Source of the DNA: Anaerolineae bacterium
GTDB lineage: Bacteria; Chloroflexota; Anaerolineae; 4572-78; J111
Direction: 5' to 3'
Length of the DNA: 5,686 nt
Assembly (NCBI GenBank): GCA_020433835.1
Contig: JAGRBY010000486.1
Location: forward strand, 1 to 5,686
The notes beneath the pieces are model-generated. The model was not told the DNA's origin. It was given only the letters and a program-made list of their open reading frames with translations, and made no database searches. Within the stretch, counting starts at the first letter, position 1, and each line of letters starts with the position of its first letter. The position numbers and the translations under genes were made by a program. This document shows, piece after piece, positions 1-5,650 of this stretch.

Positions 1-658
1 TATTCAACGGCATATGCCGCCGAATATAAAGAAAATCGCCGGCGATGACCGGGCCATAGTTAAACCAATCCTCAAATTTCGGCACGTTTTCATCCTGATC
101 TTGGCCGGTGGGGTACAGCATGCTAATCGGCATCAAGCCCACCACCGGTATCAGTAGCGAGGCCAGCGTTCGCAATCGACCTAAGCCTTTAACCGGAATA
201 GGCACCCCCAATCCAAACATTAGATCGCAAAAAACCAAATCAAAACCGGCGCGATCCAGCGACTCAGCCAAACCGTAGCGATCGGCCGCCAGCGGCATCA
301 TCGCCTTACGGGGAGTAATGGTTGTGGGTAGGTGAGGTTCGGCCCGTTGAAAAAGCTCACGCTCTAGCGTATATTTCAGGCCACGGCCATCGGTGTAAGG
401 GGTTTTTTTGACCTCTTTGACAAGGTTAACGCCAGAGCGAAGCGGGTAATGTTTATCGGCAACGCGAACATACAGCTCGACGCCGCCGACACCTAACGCA
501 TCAACTTGGCCATCCAGTTCGGTAAATAACGCGCGCGCCCGCTTTTCATCACCATCACAGCCAATGCGCTCGATGGAAATTAGCTGGTCACCTAGAGGGA
601 GATTGACCGTTTTATTGCGTTTGGAACTTCCCAAGCTGACACTGACGACCCTTTTCAT
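1..658 (-). CDS. Quinate 5-dehydrogenase-type protein, N-terminal 219 residues (runs off window)
   Basis: The reading frame opens at an ATG at 658 and stays open to the left edge, so only the N-terminal 219 residues are visible. The start (MKRVVSVSLGSS), a glycine-rich stretch LGVGGVEL at residues 55-62, KKTPYTDGRGLKYTLER at 84-100 and GDFLYIRRHMP at 207-217 match, from memory, proteins of Chloroflexota and Firmicutes that pipelines label quinate 5-dehydrogenase. That label is family-level: I see no classical GxGxxG NAD-binding loop in the visible part, so quinate/shikimate oxidation is unproven here. No signal peptide is visible, although residues 162-182 are hydrophobic. The start is set by GAGGTG at 664-669, about six bases upstream, and the ATG overlaps the stop of the preceding gene (TAATG), so translation is probably coupled to it. 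It is the last visible gene of the 3089-to-1 operon. I am sure it is a real gene and moderately sure of the family. Confidence 0.8.
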   Translation of the reverse strand, partial: MKRVVSVSLGSSKRNKTVNLPLGDQLISIERIGCDGDEKRARALFTELDGQVDALGVGGVELYVRVADKHYPLRSGVNLVKEVKKTPYTDGRGLKYTLERELFQRAEPHLPTTITPRKAMMPLAADRYGLAESLDRAGFDLVFCDLMFGLGVPIPVKGLGRLRTLASLLIPVVGLMPISMLYPTGQDQDENVPKFEDWFNYGPVIAGDFLYIRRHMPLN

Positions 659-1008
659 TATTGCACCTCAGCTGTACCGCCACCCTGAAAGTAAATCATA
701 AGAATGGTAGCCAGCGCAATAATGCCGAACATTGCAATCATCGCGCCGACCAACGAGAGTACCGTAGCTTGCCAACGGGGGATTCGCTTTGTGGCTTGAG
801 CGATTTGGTAATTGGAAATAAAGACAACGGCCATAACGCCCAAAATTTGCCAGATAGTTCCAACTTGAACCATCAGCAGCCCCCCAACTGCCCCGGCAAT
901 TAAACCCCATTTGAATGTGTTCCGGCGCACCGGATCAAACGACAACAAGCCCTGTTCGTCTTGCCGCTGAAATCGGTTGGGGTCGAGTTTGCGTTGCCGT
1001 TTGGCCAT
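658..1008 (-). CDS. Small three-helix inner-membrane protein of unknown function
   Basis: This 116-aa protein is not one I recognise. The first 33 residues are hydrophilic and strongly basic (KRQRK at 3-7, RR at 28-29). Hydrophobic segments follow at about 34-49, 51-69 and 83-107. The basic turn KRIPR at 74-78 fits the positive-inside rule: N-terminus and second loop in the cytoplasm, short C-terminal tail outside. There are no cysteines and no charged residues inside the helices, which argues against a transporter or enzyme and fits an accessory membrane protein. GAAGGG at 1016-1021 lies inside the end of the phosphatase gene, seven bases before the ATG, and only three bases separate that gene's TAG from this ATG. 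Its own TAA overlaps the next ATG. The gene is therefore firmly embedded in the operon, but its role cannot be deduced from context. Gene real: high confidence; function unknown. Confidence 0.85.
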   Translation of the reverse strand: MAKRQRKLDPNRFQRQDEQGLLSFDPVRRNTFKWGLIAGAVGGLLMVQVGTIWQILGVMAVVFISNYQIAQATKRIPRWQATVLSLVGAMIAMFGIIALATILMIYFQGGGTAEVQ

Positions 1009-1011
1009 AAT

Positions 1012-1788
1012 CTAGCCCTTCACTTCAGGTTCAATATCGCCCACGGAATTAACCACACGATTAGGGCGATAGGGGAATTTATCGATCATATCAGGCTGGG
1101 TCACGCCGGTTAAAACCAAAATGGTTTCCAATCCGCTCTCCAGGCCAACTTTAACGTCGGTATCCATTCGGTCGCCGATCATGACCGCATTTTCGGAATG
1201 TTCATCCAGATAGCGCAGCGCTGTACGCATAATCAGGGGGTTGGGTTTACCGACAAAATAGGGGCTAAATCCGGTAGCACTCTCTATCAATGCGGCTACG
1301 GCTCCGGTCGCCGGTACCAGACCGTCTTCAGTAGGGCCGTTGGGATCGGGGTTGGTGGCGATGAAGGGAATTCCCTGCGAGATGAGCCGGATGGCTCTGA
1401 TAATTTTGTCGTAGGGATAGGAGTCCGTTTCGCCCAAGATGACATAGTCGGGGTTGTAATCGGTTAGGGTGTACCCGACATCGGTCAGCGCTTGGTAGAG
1501 GCCGATATCGCCAATAACATAGGCCGAGCCTTGCGGTTTTTGGGAGTGAACAAAGGCTGCTGCGGCCAATGCACTGTTGTAGATATTTTTGGCTTTAACG
1601 TTAAAGCCGTTTGATTGCAGTCGATGTTGAAGGTCGGTGGTGGTGTAGCGGGAATTGTTGGTTAAGACCAGAAAGCGATGACCGCCATCAATTAATTTTT
1701 GAATGAATTCGATAGCACCGGGCAAGGCTCTTTGACCGTGCACCAAAACGCCATCCATATCGCAGAGGTAGGTTTTTTTTACACTCAT
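1012..1788 (-). CDS. HAD-IIA (NagD/phosphoglycolate phosphatase-like) sugar phosphatase
   Basis: This 258-aa protein carries all four HAD motifs: DMDGV at 10-14 (nucleophile D10 and acid/base D12), the threonine of TNNS at 43-46, the lysine of GKPNP at 180-184 (K181), and GDRMDTD at 205-211 (D206 and D211 for magnesium). The TNNS and GKPNP forms and a cap inserted between motifs II and III (about 70-175, including ATNPDP at 144-149) are typical of subfamily IIA: NagD, pyridoxal phosphatase, p-nitrophenyl phosphatase and phosphoglycolate phosphatase. Length is normal for the family. Such enzymes dephosphorylate small phosphorylated metabolites in the cytoplasm; substrates are broad and cannot be read from sequence, so I give no gene symbol. 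The ATG is preceded by TAAGGAT at 1794-1800 with good spacing. The gene lies 32 nt after the peptidase stop and 3 nt before the membrane-protein gene, so it is co-transcribed. Family assignment is very secure; substrate is unknown. Confidence 0.95.
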   Translation of the reverse strand: MSVKKTYLCDMDGVLVHGQRALPGAIEFIQKLIDGGHRFLVLTNNSRYTTTDLQHRLQSNGFNVKAKNIYNSALAAAAFVHSQKPQGSAYVIGDIGLYQALTDVGYTLTDYNPDYVILGETDSYPYDKIIRAIRLISQGIPFIATNPDPNGPTEDGLVPATGAVAALIESATGFSPYFVGKPNPLIMRTALRYLDEHSENAVMIGDRMDTDVKVGLESGLETILVLTGVTQPDMIDKFPYRPNRVVNSVGDIEPEVKG

Positions 1789-1820
1789 GATGTATCCTTA
1801 TTTTTAAAGCTGACTAAAAA

Positions 1821-3089
1821 TCAAGGGATCGTCTCTGAAACCCATTGGAGTGGTTCGACGGCAATGCCATTTAAACGAAACTCCCAATGCAGGTGGGGGC
1901 CTGTCACCAGGCCGGTATCGCCTATATAGCCGATGAGGTCGCCGGGTTGAACGCGCTGTCCGGCCGTGACCACAATTTTGCTTTGGTGCCAATAGCCGCT
2001 AAACAACCCCATCCCGTGGTCAATTAGCACGGCATTGCCGCGTACGTGCAGCGGTTCGGCCAAAACGACGATGCCACTGGCCGGAGCGTAAATCGGTACG
2101 CCTACGCCGCCGCCGAAATCGGAACCGCCGTGGAAACTCATAGCCGAGCTGTCATTGTAGGTGCGGCGCGTGCCAAAATCACTGGTTACGCGGGGTGGAT
2201 TTTCGTCGACCGGAAAGCCAAATGGCCCTTCCCAGAGTGGGCGCGGTGTAACCTGTAACCATTGGGCCTCTAACTCCTCGCGCTCTTGCTGAATCACTTC
2301 AGGGGCCAAGAGGCCCGCGCGGGTGTCATCGACCACAATTGCCTCAGAGCTGTATGGACCTTCGATGATGTTGAGGTTCTCGGCGTGGTTCACTGTCTGG
2401 CCGTCAGGCATGGTTGCCGTCAGGTGGATTTGGTAAATATCTGGCTCGATGAGCGCGTGAATGGCAACAATTGCCCAATAATCATTGCCGCTGTCGTGGT
2501 AAAAGGAGAAGGTTTGGCCTTCAAAATTGCCGGTTAATGTGGCTTCATCGGCTAAAGAAACGTGTACAACCAAGGTCCGGCCTTGAATGATTGTGGGTTC
2601 GGATAGACTGATATGGGTAAAAGGCCAGACAAGCGGATCGGACGGTGGTGGCTGAATGACTGGAACTTTAAGCAGTTGGCCCACCTGCAACAGGTCGGGA
2701 TCGGGCAGTTTGTTGAGAGCAATAACGTCATCGGCTGATGCATAATAGAGGCTGGCAATACTGCTGATAGTTTCACCTGGCTGAACCTTGTGAGTCTGCT
2801 CGCCGATAACCGTTGAGGCTTTTTGATTGGGCGAAGCCGCAATCCCCGGTAAAATCAGCTGCTGGCCGGGCACGATCAAACCGGGATTCTGGAGCCTATT
2901 TGCCAGAGCGATATCAGCCAAGTTGAGGTTATATTTTAAGGCAATAAAGATAAGCGTATCACCCGGCTGGACGTTATAAACAAACGGCTCACCATGCTCC
3001 TGAATTGGCGAGTCGGCCTTAACCGGCATTGCCAAAAAAAGACAGATTGTCAAAAGAAATAATAGCTTTAAAGATAGGTATCGAGTCAT
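1821..3089 (-). CDS. Secreted LysM-LysM-M23 family zinc metallopeptidase (peptidoglycan endopeptidase type)
   Basis: With the ATG at 3089 this is a 422-aa protein. Residues 1-25 form a Sec signal peptide: TRYLSLK, a leucine-rich core, then PVKA before DSP. LysM domains follow at about 36-81 (YNVQPGDTL...VPGQQLILP) and 99-143 (HKVQPGETI...VGQLLKVP), both binding glycan. Residues 152-244 look like a beta-sandwich spacer and 263-280 a short helical linker. The M23 domain spans about 290-418 with the full zinc and catalytic set: H320 and D324 in FHGGSDF, H368 in YWHQS, and H399/H401 in GPHLHWE. M23 enzymes cut peptide cross-links in peptidoglycan and act outside the membrane; an intact active site argues against an EnvC-like degenerate activator. 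In Chloroflexota, whose wall can be unusual, the true substrate is uncertain. A longer GTG start at 3131 would add 14 residues before the signal peptide and lie upstream of the likely transcript start, so I reject it. First gene of the operon. Confidence 0.95.
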   Translation of the reverse strand: MTRYLSLKLLFLLTICLFLAMPVKADSPIQEHGEPFVYNVQPGDTLIFIALKYNLNLADIALANRLQNPGLIVPGQQLILPGIAASPNQKASTVIGEQTHKVQPGETISSIASLYYASADDVIALNKLPDPDLLQVGQLLKVPVIQPPPSDPLVWPFTHISLSEPTIIQGRTLVVHVSLADEATLTGNFEGQTFSFYHDSGNDYWAIVAIHALIEPDIYQIHLTATMPDGQTVNHAENLNIIEGPYSSEAIVVDDTRAGLLAPEVIQQEREELEAQWLQVTPRPLWEGPFGFPVDENPPRVTSDFGTRRTYNDSSAMSFHGGSDFGGGVGVPIYAPASGIVVLAEPLHVRGNAVLIDHGMGLFSGYWHQSKIVVTAGQRVQPGDLIGYIGDTGLVTGPHLHWEFRLNGIAVEPLQWVSETIP

Positions 3090-3095
3090 ACAAAA

Positions 3096-3100
3096 TTCCC
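3096..3100 (-). promoter_or_regulatory. Ribosome-binding site deciding the peptidase start
   Basis: GGGAA lies six bases before the ATG at 3089 on the minus strand. It favours this ATG, directly followed by a clean signal peptide, over the in-frame GTG at 3131, which has terminator hairpin sequence upstream and no comparable purine box. Confidence 0.6.
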
Positions 3101-3114
3101 GGCAAAGATACCTT

Positions 3115-3144
3115 ATTTTAGTCTTATCCACCGAATTTAGCCAA
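3115..3144 (-). promoter_or_regulatory. Probable sigma-70-type promoter of the peptidase operon
   Basis: On the minus strand TTGGCT (3139-3144, four of six matches to the -35 consensus) and TAAAAT (3115-3120, five of six matches to -10) are 18 bp apart. Transcription would start near 3108, giving a leader of about 20 nt before the ATG at 3089. The -35 box begins in the T-rich tail of the upstream terminator, so one short segment ends one unit and starts the next. The position is plausible, but the -35 match is moderate. Confidence 0.5.
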
Positions 3145-3145
3145 T

Positions 3146-3171
3146 AAAAAACCGCCGGTAAAGGCGGTTTT
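3146..3171 (-). terminator. Intrinsic terminator after the 143-aa gene
   Basis: On the minus strand ACCGCC and GGCGGT form a perfect six-base-pair GC-rich stem around a six-base loop (TTTACC), extended by A-T pairs and followed by a run of six T. It lies 27 bases after the stop of the 143-aa gene and ends the 531-aa/143-aa unit. The plus-strand reading has only four T after the stem, so it may work weakly in both directions. Confidence 0.88.
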
Positions 3172-3197
3172 GCGCACTTGCCTAATTCAACGAATTT

Positions 3198-3629
3198 TTA
3201 GATAGAGGGAACAAAGGGTTTTATACCTTTGTAAATTTGCCGCCGGCCTATTGTTCTAAGAATCATATCAGCCGATTTTTTGTGAATTTTCTGATGCAGT
3301 TCAGCTGGTGAAAGAGGAGTGTTGTTGTTGAGAATAAACACTCTGAAAATTGCCGTAGTTAGCGGAATCCGACTATCTAAAAAATTAGGATCATCTTTAC
3401 AATGTGTCTGGATTACATGCCAAAGCATATCAATTTCATATACTTCCCCGGTTTCAGGGCTGATCCAATCAAAGGTTTGATCTTGAGCCTGATCGATCCA
3501 TCGTTGACAGTTAGAGCAAGCATTAGCATGGCTAAGTAAAAACGCTCTCAGGTTTTGCCCTTCGTCCTGCCACCATGAAAAATCGATGTAAAATTTTGTG
3601 TCGATTGTAGGTCTAACAAATTTTGCCAT
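3198..3629 (-). CDS. Conserved hypothetical protein with CxxC...HC set and C-terminal winged-helix-like segment
   Basis: This 143-aa protein has no family name that I know, though its opening MAKFVRPTIDTKFYIDF and the block PLTTAIFRVFILNNNTPLSP resemble hypothetical proteins I associate with Anaerolineae. The N-terminal half contains C38xxC41, followed by H71 and H76-C77, which could bind one zinc ion. The rest (about 89-143) has the helix pattern of a small winged-helix domain: LTTAIFRVFI, LSPAELHQKI, ADMILRTIG, then a short IYKGIKP strand. Trp/Phe-rich stretches (FSWW at 17-20, FDWISP at 53-58) suggest a compact fold. It follows the 531-aa gene by 58 nt and shares its downstream terminator, so the two are probably co-transcribed and functionally linked. 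No Shine-Dalgarno box is visible before the ATG; the 20 bases upstream are almost all A and T. DNA or RNA binding is an inference from the domain look. Gene real: high confidence. Confidence 0.85.
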   Translation of the reverse strand: MAKFVRPTIDTKFYIDFSWWQDEGQNLRAFLLSHANACSNCQRWIDQAQDQTFDWISPETGEVYEIDMLWHVIQTHCKDDPNFLDSRIPLTTAIFRVFILNNNTPLSPAELHQKIHKKSADMILRTIGRRQIYKGIKPFVPSI

Positions 3630-3687
3630 AATAATTTTATAATTACTGAGGTAGGTTTAATGATAAAAAATGAATAACGCCGTAAAT

Positions 3688-5283
3688 TTAATCTCTTAAA
3701 GAGGGATCATAGGTCCAATAGCCGTGGTTCATGGGAATAAAGCACGGATACGAAATAAGTTCTTCAAATACAAAGCCGGGTGAAACACGCCGGTAAACGT
3801 TAACGGCGCTGTATAAGGTTTTGGCATGAACCGTACTTTGGGGGTTAAGCTTTGATAGCTCCGGGAAAACTTCACACAGAAGGTCATAAACCGAGCGATC
3901 GCGATCTTCGGCGGCGAGCCAGAGCTTATCGGTACTTTCCGGGCTGTTATCGGCGATAATCATCAGTTCATCATACTTACAGCCAATGGCCGCCGGAGTC
4001 ATCTGAAAAGTGAGGCGGTTGCCGCTGACCGAGGCCATGCGCACCCAGTCGCGTTGACCGCGGGTAGATTGGTATTCGACAATAATTTGCATGGAGTCCC
4101 TGCCTTGTCGAATATTGATATAAGAACCAACCGGCAGTTTATTCTTCTTATACCATTCGCCCAAACCAAATACATATTTATGGTCATACACTGTCCAGCC
4201 CGGAAACTTTTCGCCGGTTCGGCCATCGACAAACTCAAAGAGAACCGGATTGTGATAACTGATCGGGAAAAAAGGCAGCGTTTTTGGCGTTAAGGGAATA
4301 GTTCCCACCCGCCAGTGGGGATAGTTGATGACCACGGTCGCTTTGCGGGCATTTTCTTCGGGCAGTTCCGCCTCTTCGGGGGGGGTGGCCTCATCATCAA
4401 TTTCGCCTAGCAAAGCAAATAATTCCGGATCAAACGCGGTTTCGTCGTACCCTTGACTCCGTAACTGCAAGCGGCGTGGCGGATAGTATGCCTCCGGCGG
4501 AGCTAGCCGTTCCAGATACCAGACCACTTGCCCTACAGGGCCAACATCTTCAAAACGCTCATCGCTATCAAGCCGATGGTTCAACGAAAAACGTGCAATA
4601 TCGGTGATTTTGTTTGCACTCTCGGCCAGGCCCATTTGTTCAATGAGGGCATCCGTAGAAAGCGGCCCTTTGTTAATGTCGATAGCCGCATCAGCGATAT
4701 TAAACAGCCCTTCGTGGAATTCAGGCAGCAAGTCAGCCAGGAAGTATCGATCCTGAAAACTGACAAAATCCTTGTTCGATTCCAATGTACCCCGAATACG
4801 GTTGCAAATCGCTTTCTCATATTCGGCAAAGATCTCATCAGGCGGGATTAACCCTTGTAGGCTGGCCAATCCCTGCTCTTGCTCTATGTTGAGCCGATGA
4901 TCATGATGGAAATCGGAGACAAATTCTTTAGTAGAGCCATTACCAAAATTAACCGTAACAACTGTAAATGCCCCGTAATCAGGATGGTTACCAGACCGAG
5001 TAGCTTGTACCGTACCGGTTGCAAAGTTTAAGGCCGAAAATACAAGCTTCTCATCAACTTTATAGCTTTGGTTGGGTTGGTACAGCTTGCCGTCCTGAAA
5101 CTCGCTTCTAACCTGTAATTCTTCATCATTACATTGCCGCCGTACTAAAGCAAGTGCAATTTCTTTGAGTTCAACAGGCTGGTTTTGCTCTAAAATTTGT
5201 TGGTAAATGGTTTCTATGTCTTTACTGTTAACTTTGAACTGTTGTAACCAGTATTCACTGGTTTGAGTTTTGCGCTGAATCAA
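3688..5283 (-). CDS. Conserved hypothetical multi-domain protein, putative nucleic-acid-binding or regulatory
   Basis: A 531-aa protein of a type I recall only as hypothetical in Chloroflexota. Segments, read by eye: a helical N-terminus (10-60, possible helix-turn-helix around VELKEIALALVRR); a small beta-barrel-like segment at 74-132 (GTVQATRSGNHPDYGAF, then KEFVSDF), recalling SH3/Tudor-like modules; a helical, winged-helix-like region at 148-260 ending FEDVGPVGQVVWYLERL; an acidic linker at 280-310; a beta-rich region at 315-430 (GEKFPGW, YVFGLGEWY, LPVGSYINI); and a helical C-terminus with TVHAKTLYSAVN at 484-495. No nuclease, ATPase or methylase motif and no membrane segment is visible. 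The start is TTG: an in-frame TAA lies upstream, no ATG intervenes, and the next internal ATG is at residue 217. A near-consensus promoter precedes it, suggesting constitutive, fairly strong expression, and the 143-aa gene follows in the same unit. Function unknown. Confidence 0.88.
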   Translation of the reverse strand: MIQRKTQTSEYWLQQFKVNSKDIETIYQQILEQNQPVELKEIALALVRRQCNDEELQVRSEFQDGKLYQPNQSYKVDEKLVFSALNFATGTVQATRSGNHPDYGAFTVVTVNFGNGSTKEFVSDFHHDHRLNIEQEQGLASLQGLIPPDEIFAEYEKAICNRIRGTLESNKDFVSFQDRYFLADLLPEFHEGLFNIADAAIDINKGPLSTDALIEQMGLAESANKITDIARFSLNHRLDSDERFEDVGPVGQVVWYLERLAPPEAYYPPRRLQLRSQGYDETAFDPELFALLGEIDDEATPPEEAELPEENARKATVVINYPHWRVGTIPLTPKTLPFFPISYHNPVLFEFVDGRTGEKFPGWTVYDHKYVFGLGEWYKKNKLPVGSYINIRQGRDSMQIIVEYQSTRGQRDWVRMASVSGNRLTFQMTPAAIGCKYDELMIIADNSPESTDKLWLAAEDRDRSVYDLLCEVFPELSKLNPQSTVHAKTLYSAVNVYRRVSPGFVFEELISYPCFIPMNHGYWTYDPSLRD

Positions 5284-5293
5284 AATGAAGAGT

Positions 5294-5299
5294 ACCTCT
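5294..5299 (-). promoter_or_regulatory. Ribosome-binding site of the TTG-started 531-aa gene
   Basis: AGAGGT on the minus strand lies ten bases before the TTG at 5283, a slightly long but workable distance. An in-frame ATT codon one triplet upstream sits at a more typical seven bases, but ATT starts are very rare, so TTG is preferred. Confidence 0.55.
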
Positions 5300-5336
5300 A
5301 ATAATTGCTTCTCTTTTGGGAATATCCAAGTTTAAA

Positions 5337-5365
5337 ATTATACTCTTAATGAAAACAGTTGACAA
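5337..5365 (-). promoter_or_regulatory. Near-consensus sigma-70-type promoter of the 531-aa gene
   Basis: On the minus strand TTGTCA (5360-5365) and a perfect TATAAT (5337-5342) are separated by the ideal 17 bp. Transcription should begin near 5330, leaving a leader of about 47 nt. No palindrome overlaps the boxes, so I see no operator; the promoter looks constitutive. It is the best promoter match in the window. Confidence 0.85.
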
Positions 5366-5516
5366 ATTTTCTGGCAGGGGTAGTTTGCGGAAATGAGCAT
5401 AGAAAGCCTATTTTAAGGAAAAATATACACGTTTGTTGGCTGTTATGGGTGTAAAATGGAGCGTTAGCCGACAATGTTTCTTACAGACAGGACTTACGCA
5501 AACGGCTAATTTTGTA

Positions 5517-5537
5517 GCGTAAATTGCCAATTTGCGC
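5517..5537. repeat. Internal hairpin 1 of the MITE-like element
   Basis: Arms GCGTAAATT (5517-5525) and AATTTGCGC (5529-5537) pair over nine positions, one of them a G-U wobble, around a three-base GCC loop. The arm sequence echoes the GCGTAA core of the element's ends. Confidence 0.6.
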
Positions 5538-5558
5538 CATCCGTCGGCCCAAAATCCG

Positions 5559-5579
5559 GAACAATTTAGCAAATTGTTC
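5559..5579. repeat. Internal hairpin 2 of the MITE-like element
   Basis: Arms GAACAATTT (5559-5567) and AAATTGTTC (5571-5579) are a perfect nine-base inverted repeat around AGC. It is AT-rich and lacks a T-run, so it is not a terminator. Confidence 0.65.
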
Positions 5580-5603
5580 TACACTCTGCGTAAGTCCTGA
5601 CAG

Positions 5604-5650
5604 AAAATAAAAAAAAGTGCGCTCACCTGGGAGGAAGTGAACGCACTTTT
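5604..5650 (-). terminator. Strong intrinsic terminator of a gene to the right of the window
   Basis: On the minus strand AAAAGTGCG (from 5650) pairs with CGCACTTTT (to 5613) over nine positions. After one mismatch (5641/5622) a further four pairs (TCAC with GTGA) close a ten-base loop. The stem runs into TTTTTTTT-A-TTTT, a long U-tract in the transcript. It would end a minus-strand gene whose stop is at or beyond the right edge. The plus-strand side has only four T, so the main direction is minus. The last 36 bases of the window are too short to assign a gene. Confidence 0.85.

Larger units (their letters stand above)
5489..5598. mobile_element. 110-bp MITE-like element with perfect 12-bp terminal inverted repeats
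   Basis: AGGACTTACGCA at 5489-5500 is repeated as its exact reverse complement at 5587-5598, and GAC directly flanks both ends (5486-5488 and 5599-5601), a possible 3-bp target duplication. The interior has no open frame of note but holds two more hairpins of nine pairs each, so the whole unit could fold as a clover-like structure in RNA or single-stranded DNA. Short length, inverted ends and lack of a transposase are what a miniature inverted-repeat transposable element shows. From memory, ends reading GGACTTACGC occur at insertion sequences and small repeats in Cyanobacteria and Chloroflexota, but I cannot name the parent element. It sits harmlessly between a terminator and a promoter. Confidence 0.7.

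Noticed and set aside
3090..3131. Longer peptidase start at GTG 3131 (14 extra residues)
   Set aside because: It would bury the signal peptide behind a polar extension, has no ribosome-binding site, and lies upstream of the predicted transcript start.
661..4851. Plus-strand and alternative-frame ORFs of 60-107 codons within the minus-strand genes
   Set aside because: Low-complexity or implausible proteins without ribosome-binding sites, fully overlapping genes with clear domains; they are shadow frames.
5359..5390. Plus-strand TTGACA at 5359-5364 as a divergent promoter
   Set aside because: No acceptable -10 box at 16-18 bp and no plus-strand gene downstream; it is the mirror of the minus-strand -35 box.
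5339..5401. A 20-codon minus-strand ORF (MLISANYPC...) starting at 5401
   Set aside because: It overlaps the near-consensus promoter of the 531-aa gene and has no family likeness; chance ORF.
5464..5509. Seven-base inverted repeat TTAGCCG / CGGCTAA straddling the left end of the element
   Set aside because: Short, spans the element boundary with a 32-base gap, and is explicable by chance.
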